Of a DNA stretch of 64,000 bases, positions 49,769 through 63,690 are shown one piece after another. The stretch's first letter is position 1; every line of letters starts with the position of its first letter. The position numbers and the translations under genes are program-made. The stretch spans positions 29,160,702 to 29,224,701 of the forward strand of contig BTPG01000008.1 in assembly GCA_036245525.1 (NCBI GenBank), in the 5' to 3' direction. This stretch comes from Semisulcospira habei. Taxonomy: Eukaryota; Mollusca; Gastropoda; Semisulcospiridae. The notes under the pieces are model-generated. The model did not search any database. It was not told the DNA's origin and was given only the letters and a program-made list of their open reading frames with translations.

Positions 49769-49983
49769 TTAACTCATTCTACCCCAACACCGAAATCCTT
49801 AAATTTTGCCGTTGTCCTCTGAAGACTGCATTGCAGTGCAGGACACAGATCGACGCATGATAGTTCAAGGGTGATGCCAGAATAGCTTGGCGCCCATAGG
49901 CGCCAAGCTATTCTGGCATCACCCTTGAACTATCATGGTCGAACCTTATCTTTCTCTGGTGTGTCTGGGGTAGAATGAGTTAA
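49769..49983. mobile_element. Family B hairpin MITE
   Basis: TTAACTCATTCTACCCC and GGGGTAGAATGAGTTAA. The stem GGGTGATGCCAGAATAGCTT has its exact inverse. Very close to 28630-28843. Confidence 0.88.
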
Positions 49984-50592
49984 AACGTTGATGGAGCCTA
50001 CATGTATTTCATGGTGTGAGAAATCTGTACAAAATGATTGCGACATTTCAGGGTTTGTTTGTTCAGCTTTGGCCGGTTGCTGTGGGGAAAAAAAGATATT
50101 CAAAGATGTAGGTCGATTACCGTTTTTTTTTTCTTCTGGTCTCGCAGGTTAAATTGCGTGTCACTTGTTCACGCTAAAAAGGCTTTACACACAAGCACAA
50201 GCACACGAATCACTTAATTTCGCATTGGATTTGAATATACATGAAAATGAAGCGCCAAAGGAACTCAAGCGTATCATAAAAGGTCATCTGCACAGCCCCC
50301 CTTTTTTAAACGATGCATTGACATTTCGTCGGTGATTAACACTTTGCGAGTGACAAGTATTTCTTCCGTGAAGAGGTGAGTCAATATTTACTGCGGGAGA
50401 GACAGCGTCCGGTCAGAATTAGCATTTTATTGCATTACACTCGTCCGCTGACACATGCTAATGAGATGATGCTGATCTACGATCAGCAGCGACAAGCTGT
50501 AGGCACTGATCCCCGCTTGTTGTTTATGGGCTCTCTGTCGTAAACGTGAACCCCGCTGACTAGATCTCCGTCTGAGGATATCGGAAATTGAA
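49984..50592. other. Unassigned intergenic sequence
   Basis: No family repeat or coding sequence seen. Confidence 0.4.
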
Positions 50593-50657
50593 CACTGGTT
50601 GTCTCCCGCGATTGGGCTACCGCTGTAGCGGTAGCCAATCGCGGGAGACAACCAGTG
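50593..50657. repeat. Family H hairpin
   Basis: CACTGGTTGTCTCCCGCGAT and ATCGCGGGAGACAACCAGTG. CTACCGC/GCGGTAG at the apex, one base inserted on the left. Confidence 0.85.
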
Positions 50658-50659
50658 AG

Positions 50660-50905
50660 CGTAAATTCGGTCTATTTCTGTCGGCTCTCCAGTATCACTA
50701 GGCAGGCATTGTCATGGAACCCCCAGGGAAAGAGGAAAAGAGGTAGGCCGAGAAACTCCTGGCGTCGAGACCTCCAAGCAGACATCAAGAGACTGGGAAC
50801 CACCTGGAGTAGAATCGAAGGAGAAGCACAGGACAGGAGTTGCTGGAGGTCTCTCGTCGACGGCCTATACCCGGGTAGGGGTGACAGGCGTAAGTAAGTA
50901 AGTAA
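50660..50905 (+). mobile_element. LINE C-terminal fragment with (GTAA)n tail
   Basis: WNPQGKRKRGRPRNSWRRDL, GTTWSRIEGEAQDRSCWRSL and VDGLYPGRG form the widespread terminal motif of endonuclease-RT non-LTR elements in molluscs. The stop TAA is followed by GTAAGTAAGTAAGTAAGT. Confidence 0.82.
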
Positions 50906-51092
50906 GTCTGTCGGCTCAGTACAGGAATCAGTTGAACTCAATTCTCTATCAGCGAGAGGCATTGAGTCTCATGTCTCGCTGCGGCTGCAGAATCTCGTAA
51001 TATTCTATGTCTTTTGCTAAGAGAAGGAGCTTGATCATATACTTGCAGATGGTAGCTGATGGTTTAAGGGCCGTTCAGTCAATCTGTGAATC

Positions 51093-51162
51093 CATACTGG
51101 TTGTCTGCCTCCATTCGCTGCCGCTTATCAGCGGCAGCGAATCAAGGAGCCAACCAGTGTGT
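51093..51162. repeat. Family H hairpin
   Basis: CATACTGGTTGTCTGCCTCC ... GGAGCCAACCAGTGTG, apex GCTGCCGCTTATCAGCGGCAGC. Confidence 0.8.
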
Positions 51163-51209
51163 TGTGAAGCTTGTCAGTAGTCCATTTTGCCGTTTACCTC
51201 GACTTTTGA

Positions 51210-51211
51210 AC

Positions 51212-51292
<81 letters not shown>

Positions 51293-51360
51293 CTGTGCTT
51301 ATATAGCGCAATATCCCCGCAAAAGGCTCAAAGCGCTGTACATCAAGATTATCTAACTCA
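51210..51360. repeat. (TAA)n with SINE-type tail
   Basis: (TAA)n to 51291, then CTTATATAGCGCAATATCCC and CTCAAAGCGCTGTACATCAA, the conserved 3' body seen also near 10620. Probably a - strand SINE end. Confidence 0.65.
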
Positions 51361-51574
51361 GAAAATGGTACAATATAAATTATTGGTAGCAGGGGTTTGC
51401 AAATTTCTGCTACAAATAAAGTATTTGTTTTCATTCCTCCAATATTTTCGTAAAAGAAATCAAGAAGAAATCTTCCGACCTGGATCACGCCTGACTTGAC
51501 TGAAGTCAAAAGAATATACGTATATACATAATATACCTATGACGTAATATAATTTGTTTTTATCCCTACGTCAC

Positions 51575-52042
<468 letters not shown>

Positions 52043-52097
52043 GACCTCAGAGGATATCTACAAAAAAGTGATAATTTTGTCCTCAGGGCGTAAGGAG

Positions 52098-52314
52098 TTA
52101 AATCATTACATCCTGAGATTGATTTATATTAAAAAGAATTCTTAATGTCCTATGAAGGCTACATTACAAATTACAAGACAGATCAACCATTTTAGTTCAA
52201 AGGTGGTGCCAGAATAGTTTGGCGCCTCAGACGCCAAGCTATTCAGGCACCATCCTTGAACTATCATATTCAAATGTATTTCAAGCAATAGTGTATCAGG
52301 ATGAAAATGGTTAA
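52098..52314. mobile_element. Family B hairpin MITE
   Basis: TTAAATCATTACATCCTGAG and AGGATGAAAATGGTTAA. The stem GGTGCCAGAATAGTTTGGCG has an imperfect inverse. Confidence 0.83.
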
Positions 52315-52498
52315 CACCGCGCAAAACAGAAAGAACCCATATACGGATTTTTTTTTTTTCTGAAAATTTTCTTTTTTCTGCCCTTTCTGCTTTATTTTGT
52401 CTGTAGCATTGTTAGTTGTCAGTTAAAGGCCCTCAGCGCTCCCGCAGCACTCTCAACTTTTGACGAATATCAACACCTGATATATATAGTATAGTACC

Positions 52499-53986
<1,488 letters not shown>

Positions 53987-54423
53987 AAATTGTGTTATAA
54001 TGCCTCCTACCGAGTGCCTACGGTTGTTGTATTTTTTGTTCGTAACTGCGTGATTACCGGTACATCACTTTGTGTCTGTACCGCTGAAACGTATCGCCGC
54101 TCAACTCCACTAAGCGTTGTAAAGCTATTTATAGCCCCAAACCCCAGGTCCTCGAGCCAAACAGCAAGTAGCTGGCGATCCGATATAACGGCCTTTGTGG
54201 GGTTATATCACAGCCAGGTGTCTTAATTACTCTGTGAGTGAAACGTGCCGTTATGCCCGGAAATCATTGTAACACGCGGAAATCATTTAACGAACACGCC
54301 CCGCGCAATCCCCCCCCCCCCCCCCAAAAAAAAAAAAAAAAAAAAAAAAAATCCAAATAATGTTTCATAAAAAAAAAAACCGAAGAGGGTGGATGAAATC
54401 GGAAAGGGGCACCTCATATCTTG
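53987..54423. other. Intergenic sequence with poly-C/poly-A run
   Basis: C run then A run at 54310-54350. No gene seen. Confidence 0.4.
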
Positions 54424-54645
54424 TTTAATCCCTTCATTGCCGAGAAAAAGGCAATGCGATCCAACTGCAAGAGGCATAGATCCTCATGAGCCCCCGCGGA
54501 TGCGGGGGCTCATGAGGATCTATACCTCTTGCTGACACCACTTTGTATCCATGTTCCTGGGACGACTGTGTTTTTTTACGCTGAATTTTTTTTCCCCAAT
54601 GATTTCAAAAACACATTCTGCGTCCACTGGCAGTGAAGGGGTTAT
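54424..54645. mobile_element. Family C hairpin MITE
   Basis: TTAATCCCTTCATTGCCG and CAGTGAAGGGGTTAT. The stem ATAGATCCTCATGAGCCCCC and exact inverse has a GCGGATGC apex. Confidence 0.87.
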
Positions 54646-54930
54646 CGGATTAAGGTTTCGAGCAGGATCGTGAAATGGCATTTCTCGGACAATAATCTTG
54701 TAAGCATGTTGCAACTGCGATGTGCCTAAAAACAATCAGGCAAAGGCTGGATCTTGGCGGAAACGAGAAGCAACAATGATCTGCCGCTCACTTAAAAAAA
54801 AAAATAATAATTAAAAAAAACAACAGATTTTCCATTCGTGTTTCAAAGAGTAATACTACGGAGAAGAATCGACCACTTGATAATAGCTCAAAACGTAATG
54901 CAAAATCAAGCACCACTTTTGACGTATGCA

Positions 54931-54981
54931 TGCTGGTCTGTGATGTCACATATATATTTCACACAAAATCACAGATCAGCA
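54931..54981. repeat. Family D hairpin, shortened
   Basis: TGCTGGTCTGTGATGT ... AAATCACAGATCAGCA. Confidence 0.65.
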
Positions 54982-55864
54982 CCCATGTCCTGCGTGAGTT
55001 AGCTTCTACAGCTGGCGATGAAAACTTCTGGGACATGCAGTCATTGAATCGACGTTTCACTTGCCGTCAACAGCGCATCTAAAAACTGAAACATCGGTGT
55101 ATCTAAAAACCAAAACAGCGGTGTATCTAAAAACCAAAACACCAAATCGTCGTCACTGAGCCGACGGATAAATTCCATTGAACCACTGCACGTTGCAATT
55201 TGAAAAAAATGCCGGCACAGATAATGTGTGTAACTGAGCCCATTCATAAATCTTATTCAATCGTCTTACACAAATAATGCAGAGAAACTCCCTGTGGAGA
55301 AATCGCTCGTAATTTCATTGTGTCGTTTTGCATGGCGAAAGCACACGTTCCAGGATTGTTTGGTGCAGAAAATGCTCGTAACGAACGGGACCGGCATTAA
55401 ATTGCGTGTTTTGAATCGCTGCAATATTTTTGGACAATTTAAGATCGATGCGCTCTTTAGTCTCCTTAAAAAAGACGATTCGTTCTATAGGAGAAAACTT
55501 GATGTTAAATCCGCACAAAAATACTGTCACAGGCACAACGTGAGACTGACAGTCAGACAGACGGACAAGAGGAATCCTATACACCCTCAGTTAGTGTGGG
55601 GACTGGGGGGACAAAGACAAGAGGAATATGGCACGCGACAGCCTATGTAAATAGCGGCTTTTTAGTTTGACTCATATCAGCTCTCAAATGCGGAGCGGTT
55701 GAGTACAGGTACCCACCACAACATTGACCACACATCTAATCTACGCTTCTCACGAGTCTATTTATGTGAAAAGCGAGGTTTTCATTGACAGAGCAGAGAC
55801 AGAAAAGGGACTTCGGGCGAAGACAGCCTTTGCATTCGCATGAAGAAGATATTATATTATGCCA
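54982..55864. other. Unassigned intergenic sequence
   Basis: GGTGTATCTAAAAACCAAAAC and a variant occur in tandem at 55080-55140. No gene recognised. Confidence 0.4.
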
Positions 55865-56030
55865 CTTATTACATCCGGAGGACGGAATTATCAATTTCTC
55901 TGGATACCCTTTGAAGTCTACATCTTAGTTCTGGCTACAGTCTACCATGACAGTTAAAAGATGGTGTCAGAATAGCTTGGCGCCTAAAGGCAAATGCAGG
56001 GGCTCATGAGAATCTATGCCTCTTGCTTGC
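55865..56030. repeat. Chimera: family B left half joined to family C right half
   Basis: ATTACATCCGGAGG...GGTGTCAGAATAGCTTGGCGCC is followed directly by AAAGGCAAATGCAGGGGCTC and ATGAGAATCTATGCCTCTTGC. Confidence 0.75.
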
Positions 56031-56091
56031 GGGGTTAGTCCCATTTTGTAACAAAGCGTCTATGCTCTAGGGACGCCGGTGGAAGTCACTT

Positions 56092-56357
56092 TAACCCATA
56101 AAGCCCTGACACGATATGACAGGATGTGGATCGACCATGATAGTTCAAGGGTGGTGTCAGAAGAGCTTGGCGCCTGTAGGCGCCAAGCTCTTCTGACACC
56201 ACCCTTGAACTATCATGCTCTGTCTGTCACGTCTCCATAACTGCGATGCAGACCTCAAAGGAACTATTCTGGTCGCTCTGTCTCCATAACTGCAATGCAG
56301 ACCTCAAAAGGTATATAAAAAGATTTATAATTTCATCCTCAGAATGTAATGAGTTAA
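56092..56357. mobile_element. Family B hairpin MITE with duplicated right flank
   Basis: TTAACCCATAAAGCCCTG and GAATGTAATGAGTTAA. The stem GGTGTCAGAAGAGCTTGGCG has its exact inverse, with two substitutions mirrored in both arms. CTCCATAACTGC.ATGCAGACC is repeated. Confidence 0.83.
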
Positions 56358-56363
56358 TGCCCA

Positions 56364-56434
56364 AACCGGTTCTCTCCCTCGATTTTGCTACCACTCAAGA
56401 TCAGCGGTACGATTCGAGGTTGACAGCCAGTGTG
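56364..56434. repeat. Family H hairpin, decayed
   Basis: ACCGGTTCTCTCCCTCGATT ... GATTCGAGGTTGACAGCCAG. Confidence 0.6.
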
Positions 56435-57154
56435 CATAGTGTTAAGAGTTTGACACAGGGTATCTTTATTCCAGGAGTGAACATATTCTACGTCTTCCTG
56501 CAGCAAGAATCACAAATTGTCTCAAAGGGCATAGAGCCCCGTGAGTCCCTTGCTTGTTGCCGGGGTACATGAGCTGTATTAGTATGCTTGTTTGCAACAA
56601 TCAGCCGGCCCCATTCAACTGTAAGTTTTAGAGGTAATTGAGCTTTTGAAAAATCACTAGACCAATCAGTCTTTGCAGATTTTCGTAGACACTTCATAAC
56701 CTCATGAAAATCAGTTACTGACGCCTTTTTTAACCTTTGCTGGCATGGTGTAAGCCTCATTTAACTCTAGGTTCCTGTGGAGGTTCTCGGGAGTTGGAGC
56801 CAAAGATTTGGACAAGGGTTAGTGGTAACTTACTCTTACACTGCCATTTCCCTCCTGATCAACTTAACGGCCCCCACGGCCCACCCAGATCAAGCAGCCA
56901 TTTGACCAATTTGCCCGCTAACGGCGCCGAAAATCTCTTTACGCTCACAGGCAGGCTCCAAACCCGGCAACTACCATAGAGGAACAGAGATCTACGTCAG
57001 GTAAATGGAGCTGTTTCATGCAAGGGACTCACGATAATCTATGCTTCTTGCAGACACGAAAAATTGGTCGAAAATCTTTGAAGGGCAAAAGGCATGGGTT
57101 TTCATGAGACCCGCAACTCCGATCGCTTGGTCACTCAGTGGAACCGTTCCATGC
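56435..57154. other. Unassigned intergenic sequence
   Basis: Traces of family C arms (GGCATAGAGCCCCGTGAG, AGGCATGGGTTTTCATGAG) without stems. No gene recognised. Confidence 0.4.
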
Positions 57155-57228
57155 TACTGTTGGGCAATAGGCATAAATTCTTATGAGCCCTTGCGAAGCA
57201 GGGGCTCATGAGAATCTATGTTTATTGC
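57155..57228. repeat. Family C stem without flanks
   Basis: CAATAGGCATAAATTCTTAT and ATGAGAATCTATGTTTATTG, apex GCGAAGC. Confidence 0.7.
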
Positions 57229-57539
57229 AAACGGAAAGAAACTGGCCAAATATCTCTGTAGAGCTTGAGGCGTGGATCACCACGATCCAGCTGCGAAGAG
57301 CTGGCTGAAAATCTCTGCAGACATGGCTTCGCTGAGTCTCTGGAGGTCAGTCCTGGGGCTGCAGAGGCTCATGAGAATCCCTGCTCTTTGCAAATCGAAA
57401 GAAACCGACCGAAGATATCTCTACTGAGGGCCTGTGACACGCAGAGCTGACGTTGTCTTCACCCTTCTTGTCACGGGGATGATTGTAGAGTCGTTGGCGA
57501 GAGATTGGGTAAGTACAGCAGTGACAAAACAACCCGCGG

Positions 57540-57608
<69 letters not shown>
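57540..57608. repeat. (GA)n microsatellite
   Basis: Pure GA run. Confidence 0.95.
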
Positions 57609-57610
<2 letters not shown>

Positions 57611-57896
57611 AGTCTGAATGACACGTGACGGAGAAAGGTTACCGTTGCCCTTTTCACTTTAATTGCTGGGCCATTTTTATGGGACCTGACTTACTGTAAA
57701 CAGTACCGGTGGCTGCATGGGGTTCCTCAACGGTCACGTCGCCTTCATCAGTGACGTGTGGGTCGTCATCCGGTGCGAACAATACTGACGCGGCATATAC
57801 ATAATGCCGCGTATCCTGATGCAGCGAAAAGATCACCCATCTACCAGGATAGGCTCTGTCCAGCTAGTAAGCAACTTCCGACTGGCGCAAGTAATC

Positions 57897-58107
57897 GTGA
57901 GGTTTCGTTTGCAACGAACGACTACCAACAACGAACGAGAGCGAAATCAGGGCGGATAACCAGCTTGTTCCATGTGCATAGGCAACACTGCAAACATCTC
58001 CAAGAGGTATTGATCTATGCCTCTTGGAGATGCTTGGAATGTTGTCTGTCTATCCTGATTTCGCTCTCGTTTATTGTTGAGAGTCGTTCGATACAAACGT
58101 AACCTCA
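57897..58107. repeat. Composite hairpin with a family C-like core
   Basis: Outer arms GAGGTTTCGTTTGCAACGAA and its diverged inverse. AACGAGAGCGAAATCAGG and CCTGATTTCGCTCTCGTT in the middle. The core CATCTCCAAGAGG...CCTCTTGGAGATG is at the apex. Confidence 0.8.
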
Positions 58108-58354
58108 CCATAGCTGCCTGGCGGCAGCTCGGAGAGGTGCAAAGCTCCACAAACACTGCACACTGTCTCCTCCAAAAATGGACTTCGTTAACTCCGGTCA
58201 GATTCTTGATTTGCTCAGAAGAAGAGGACATGAGAAAGACTGAGCTTATTCAGAAACGTGTTAGATCACCATAAATACGACACCAAACACTGTCAGTAGA
58301 CGGACTGAAAAGACTAATTTTATACAAATGTAACCTACTGATCTTAGGCTCGTT

Positions 58355-58572
58355 TTAACCCATTGACTGCCGAGAAAAAGTCATCACGATCCAAGTGCAA
58401 GAGACATAGATCCTCATGTGCCCCCGCAGTTGCGGGGGCTCATGAGAATCTATGCCTCTTGCTGAGACCAATTTGTATCCATGTTTCTTGGACGGTGTTG
58501 GCTTTTGGTCGTTGTATGAACAAAGATTTCAGAAACAAAAATGTACGTACAGCGGCGGGGGAAGGTGTTATA
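58355..58572. mobile_element. Family C hairpin MITE
   Basis: TTAACCCATTGACTGCCG and GGGAAGGTGTTA. The stem CATAGATCCTCATGTGCCCC has an inverse with two mismatches. Confidence 0.83.
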
Positions 58573-59049
58573 GGGTCCTCTGAACTGCACTGAGTACACA
58601 ACGTTGCTATCCGGGGCTGCCTTCTCTCAAAGCGCAAAGCTACAATCCAAGACTACTCCATAGCTAGGACGCCTGATCTGAAGGAGAAGGAGATCAAGGA
58701 GATACTAGCAAATCCTTACCGTCCGCTGGACTCGGCTACATGAATGGGCTTAAAAATCTTGTGCACGCCGCCACAAAACAAGATGCTCCTGTCAAGGAGC
58801 CCCTTGCTTAGTGGCGTGCGCAGGTTTAGAGCTCACTCATGCAACCCGGCGTCCCTCGGTCCATGCTTTCCTGCGTACTGTCCTCTTTCATGGTTTTAGT
58901 AGTCACCAGTCTGGACTCAGACTGTAAGCAAATTTAGCTGTAGCACATGGACCCAAACACACAATCTGCCGTGCTTCGGCAAGACGGTAAGCAAATTTCC
59001 GACACACACACATACACTTTTACCTCAGCATTCCCTCACTGCACTCCCC
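58573..59049. other. Unassigned intergenic sequence
   Basis: No gene or clear repeat seen. TAAGCAAATTT.CGACAC-like segments repeat loosely near 58925-58995. Confidence 0.4.
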
Positions 59050-59122
59050 ATCTGCAAGAGGCATAGATTCTCATAAGCCCCCGCGGCAGCAGGGGGCATA
59101 TGACAATCTGTGCCTCCTGCTG
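59050..59122. repeat. Family C stem without flanks
   Basis: GCAAGAGGCATAGATTCTCA and GACAATCTGTGCCTCCTGC, imperfect. Confidence 0.68.
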
Positions 59123-59169
59123 ACCTAGATCGACTCTACCTGTTCATCAAACGTAGGTGTTATTTTGGC

Positions 59170-59386
59170 TTAAGCCTTTTAGCCCGAAGGTCCCGGCATT
59201 TGTGAAATTTTGGAGGTGTTGCCTAACGACTATGTACCAGTTGCAGGAGATGGACTGACCATGGTAATTCAAGGGTAGTGCCAGATGAGCTTGGCGCCTG
59301 AAGGCGCCAAGCTCATCTGGCACTACCCTTGAATTACCATGGTCAATCCATCTCCTGCTGTAGGGATCCGGGGCTAAAAGGGTTAA
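59170..59386. mobile_element. Family A hairpin MITE
   Basis: TTAAGCCTTTTAGCCC and GGGGCTAAAAGGGTTAA. The stem GTGCCAGATGAGCTTGGCGC has its exact inverse; the T-to-G change is in both arms, as in 21709-21921. Confidence 0.9.
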
Positions 59387-59550
59387 GCTGAGTTTACCAC
59401 TTTCAAGAGGCGTCCCTTGACGTCACTAAGTCAGTACTGATGAGCTTAACTAGAAGTACGCATTATGTTCCAAAGGATGGTCTTTAACTTGTCGATGGTC
59501 GTGAGCGGCAGTCGCACGTAAACGAGTTTCAGAGGAGACGCGGCAACAGC

Positions 59551-59652
59551 TATACTGACGAGCAAAAGAAATGCGACATCATTCGAATCATCTGAAACAC
59601 TGAAGTGTTTACGATGATTCGAATGATGTCGCATTTTGTTCGCTCGTCATTA
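59551..59652. mobile_element. Family I MITE (Tc1/mariner type)
   Basis: TATACTGACGAGCAAAAGAA ... TTGTTCGCTCGTCATTA. Arms of about 45 bases include ATGCGACATCATTCGA and inverse. Confidence 0.83.
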
Positions 59653-60458
59653 GAGGCCTATACATATTGCTGATAATGTGTGCTGGGGCCTTTAGACCTC
59701 GCGTTTCTTCGCCGCAAGGTTAAACAAGATGACGATTTCATCCCAAAGTCTACCGTATTGTTTTGATCTCACATGCGATTTTCTTTAGGGACATTCAGAG
59801 TTGTTACTATTTTTAGGCTTATCCTTCTGATTCATCTCTTTCCACCATAACCAACCCTGCCCCCCGATCCGCACAAACTCTGACACACATGGCGCCAGTT
59901 ATACGTTCTGTGGGCTGGCGTAGCGACAGCCTTTCTAAAGAAGGAGAAGATGGGGTGACCCATGTCCGCAAAGCCGTTTCTATACTGCATGCATTTTTCC
60001 TTTCTTCCCACAATAAGTTCGCAGACATCATAACAAATTTAGACTGTCATAACAAACAAAGACGGTCTTCCTAAATTAAATTGTCAGAAAGGGAGATTAT
60101 TACTAAGCCCATACACATGTATAACACCGACTTTTCGTGCTTTCCGTCATTTAGGAACATTGTATAACACTGACGTGTTTGGTGCTTTTACGTCACTGTC
60201 ATTGCCTGAGTCGTGAAAGGCACTCAAGGGTCTCTTCCATGCAGCCTCTTCCACTTCCAGGACTGACTCTTTGGTGGGACTGAAACGTTGATAATTTTCA
60301 AAAATGAATTAATTATCATTCAAAACGTTGAAGAGGTACAACGCTGGCTAACGAACTCATTCAATGTTATGTCTTCCTTTAATCTAGCAATATGCAAAAT
60401 ATCTAGTAAAAATAAGATAAGTTACGGACTCTAATTCGGATCAACCATGTTTTTTTTT

Positions 60459-60497
<39 letters not shown>

Positions 60498-60639
60498 AAC
60501 GGTCATTTTCTCAATAACGTGTAAACTAATTAAAAAATCACAAAATACTACCTCGAAATAATTCTTTTAAAGACAATGTCCTGAAGCTTCAAGCTTATCC
60601 GTCCACAAACGCGGGCTCTAGTCGCTGTCTCTCACACAC
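59653..60639. other. Unassigned intergenic sequence
   Basis: (TG)n at 60460-60490. GTATAACACTGACGTGTTTGGTGCTTT-like segments occur near 60120 and 60165 as a diverged repeat. No gene recognised. Confidence 0.4.
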
Positions 60640-60663
60640 AACACACACACACACACACACACA

Positions 60664-60754
<91 letters not shown>
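60640..60754. repeat. (CA)n microsatellite
   Basis: CA run with GCAC interruptions. Confidence 0.95.
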
Positions 60755-60756
<2 letters not shown>

Positions 60757-60955
60757 CGTTTGGTGCCATGCGTTCAACAGCAATGCTAGCGTAGCTAGAC
60801 TTGACGTAATTTTATTTATATTTTGCTACACTTTTACAATGTGCCGCCTGCCCGCCTGTGTTGTCGCGTACTAGGTGTTGAACGGGCTGAGGCCAACCCC
60901 ATTTCAAAGTCTACCGTATTTGTAATACGGTAGACACAAAAGACCATCGCACAGT

Positions 60956-61047
60956 TTAACCCTTTTGGTGTCGGTAGCGGTTTTAGTCGGGATGATTCCT
61001 GCGGGAATCATTGCGACTAAAACCGCTACCGACACCCAAAGGGTTCA
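60956..61047. mobile_element. Family E hairpin MITE, nearly perfect
   Basis: TTAACCCTTTTGGTGTCGGT and ACCGACACCCAAAGGGTTCA. 44-base arms with GATGATTCCTGCGGGAATCATTG at the apex and very few mismatches. Confidence 0.9.
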
Positions 61048-61211
61048 GTTTTATATTCGTCAGTACTTGGAAGCGGCAATGTTTATGAGTACAACGGTTT
61101 TTCTGCCCCGTCTTTGCTGGCCAGAAAGACCGCTCCCAGATCTGGAACAGGGCGTCAACTATTGAAGTCTTTCTCCCCCTGGGTGACGAGCAACAGAAGT
61201 ATATGTCGGTT

Positions 61212-61279
61212 GGCAAGAGGCGTAATTTCTCATAAGCCCCTGCTGTTGCAGTGGCTCATGAGAGCTGATGCTTCTTGCA
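61212..61279. repeat. Family C stem without flanks
   Basis: GCAAGAGGCGTAATTTCTCA and TGAGAGCTGATGCTTCTTGC. Confidence 0.65.
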
Positions 61280-61640
61280 GGTGGAATAGGTGATCCTTCT
61301 GACCTTTTACCACCCCCATACTTTCCCCCCGGACTATACTCCTCAACCCCAGTACCCCCACCCCAAACCCCACGCCCCACCCTCCACCCGCCTACATGAC
61401 AATTCGATCATAACCAAGTCAGTCCCGTGCCCCAGTTCTCATTTGTTTTACCCTGCCCCTCCCTCCGCCCTACCTTCTCTCAACTCCACCCCTACCCCAA
61501 CCCCCAACCCCAGCTACCTGCGCCTTGTCCTCCTCCACACATCTCCACCCCCTACCCCACCTACACATCCGTATTACGATCCAGGGCAGTTTAGACAAGC
61601 TCTACATCAATCTGGTAAAACTTCAGAAACAAGTCGGTAT

Positions 61641-61710
61641 GTGTCTACTGGTCTGTGGTTTTGGACCTTAAAGCCGCAGGCCGTAAGGTCCAAAACCACA
61701 GACAGCACAC
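61641..61710. repeat. Family D hairpin
   Basis: GGTCTGTGGTTTTGGACCTT and exact inverse; the A-to-G change (GTGGTTTT/AAAACCAC) is in both arms. Confidence 0.85.
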
Positions 61711-62036
61711 ATAAAATCATCCTATGCAACGCGTCATGAAACTGAATACTTAACGAGCCTGTTGACTGATGCAAAATGTTATTTGAGAAAAGTTAAATTA
61801 TATAAGATTGCATGCAACCTTTTTTCATGGCAGCCTGAACAATATGATATATACTGATCAACAAAAGAAACGCTAAGTAGCCCCTTCAAAGCACATTTAA
61901 TCCAACATTTGAAAGTCGATTTCGGACAAACCATACAACGGATGTTATCGACATTTTAGGAATGAAATCATGGACACCAGAGTAATCAGTGTGGAAGTTT
62001 ATTCTGTATTTGGAGAAAGCATGGCACAGCACAAAG

Positions 62037-62950
62037 TCAATATGGCGTGTGACCCCCATTGGCGTTGATGACAGCTTGGCAGCGTCGGCGCATAGAGTGC
62101 ATCAGGCGGTCGACAGATGCCCTGGGGATGTTGTTCCAGGCCTGGACAATGGTATTCTCCAGTTATGCGTCTGTCGTTGATCCGGGGCGTACAGCGTTGA
62201 CCTCCCTTTGCAGTTGGTCCCAGAGATGCTCGATGGGATTGAGGTCCAGGCTGAGGGCAGGCCTGGGCATGACTGAGATGTTGTGCTGCTGCAAGAAGTG
62301 CTGGGTGATACGTGCAGTGTGTGTACGCGCATTATCTTGCTGCAAGATGAAGTTTCTGCGTCCCTGAGAAAATGGCAGGACATATGGGTGTAGTACATGG
62401 TCAATGTAGCGCTGGGCTGTGATGCCATTTCCGCGACCTGGTACGAGTCCACGGAAGAACACAGGTCCTACTGTCTGGTTCAGGGTAATCCCACCCCAAA
62501 TCATCACGCTTGGTCCGCCCCAGGCATTGTTCTCCAGCACACAGCCATCAGCATAGCGTTCACCCCTTCTCCGCCACACTCTTATGCGCCCATCTGCATG
62601 GCTGAAGCAGTAGCGGCTCTAATCCGTTAACAGGACGTTCTGCCACTGTCGCCGGGTCCCGTCGACATGAGCCTGTGACCACTGTAGGCGTGCACGGCAA
62701 TGACGGTCAGTAAGAACAGGTCCACGGGTTGGACGGAGGTTGTGCAGATTAAGCTACTCTAGCCGTCGTCGCACTGTCTGGCCACTGATGGGTGCTTGGT
62801 GGTTGCCGATAACTTCTCTTGCTGTTTCCTCGGCCGACTGAAAACGATTTCGCCACGGAAAATGTGGCGGCGGTCTTGCCGTGGATTTGTCACACGTGGT
62901 CGTCCGCTTCGGGGAGCGTCAGCAGAAGACCCGTTGGCATGATAGCGTTG
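62037..62950 (-). pseudogene. Tc1-like transposase, DD34E, several nonsense codons
   Basis: Reading on the - strand: EETAREVIGNHQAPISGQTV, then TAG (62754-62756), RHCRARLQWSQAHVDGTRR, LLTD followed by TAG in place of the Glu next to the first catalytic Asp (62619-62621), SRYCFSHADGRIRVW, LQQDNARTHTA (second Asp), PIEHLWDQL (Glu, 34 residues later), TAA (62163-62165), and an end RCQAVINANGGHTPY with TGA at 62037. All three nonsense codons are in one frame. The N-terminal part is frameshifted. It could not make transposase. Confidence 0.88.
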
Positions 62951-63159
62951 CTGCAGCCTGTCACAGCTGATTTTTTTTTATTGCCTTGCATTGCTGAACA
63001 CAGTTCATGACCCAACATCACTCTGCAGTGTATGCACGTACGTGGAAAGCATACGCCGTGCGTCCTAACCAATATGGGTGCCTCGTGCACAGGGAGGGTA
63101 ACACGGTTACTACAGTACGGTGACTGCATGCATACATGTTGTTGCTCGTGTTGCTCACC

Positions 63160-63218
63160 GCCGTGAGATGGCCTTAGTCGCCTGCTCGGCATTAAATCCA
63201 AATAACTAACTAACTAAC
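63160..63218 (+). mobile_element. SINE 3' tail
   Basis: CCGTGAGATGGCCTTAGTCG, CCTGCTCGGCATTAAATCC and (AACT)n, matching 37308-37359 and the inverse at 13787. Confidence 0.75.
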
Positions 63219-63690
63219 TTGCTCGTACACTAGCTATCAAAAATATTGTAACTTGTCTTTTCGTGGATGTATCACACAAATACAACATACACTCGAATTT
63301 CGCGTTTCTTTTGTTGATCAGTATATAATAGCATGTATTACATCCGGCGAAGGAAAGGCTACGTTTGTTGTATGTCTTTGTTTTAAATGTTTTATGAAAA
63401 CGAATCCGCTTCATCGCAACTGTGGAGAGAAAATTATCTCTGACTTTACTTGCAAAGAACGTCAGGATGAACGTTAGCAGACAAAAGGAATCTGCCTTGA
63501 TATGGTTACCAATATACAGCGGATAAAAAAAAGACAGAAAAGGTCGCTGTTTTAATCAAGTAGATAGAAGATATAGGCAAATAATGATGAATATAACAAG
63601 TTAGTTGCCATAGTATCTGGAAAATCATAAATGTTCTGACGCCACCTTTGATTTGTCATTGTTGCTCCACATCTTCTTCAGGGCAGAACA

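Larger units (their letters stand above)
61852..63323 (-). mobile_element. Tc1-like transposon with intact ends
   Basis: Inverted ends TACTGATCAACAAAAGAAAC and GTTTCTTTTGTTGATCAGTA, each flanked by TA. The transposase remnant is on the - strand. Length 1472 bp. A SINE tail is inserted at 63160-63218. Confidence 0.9.
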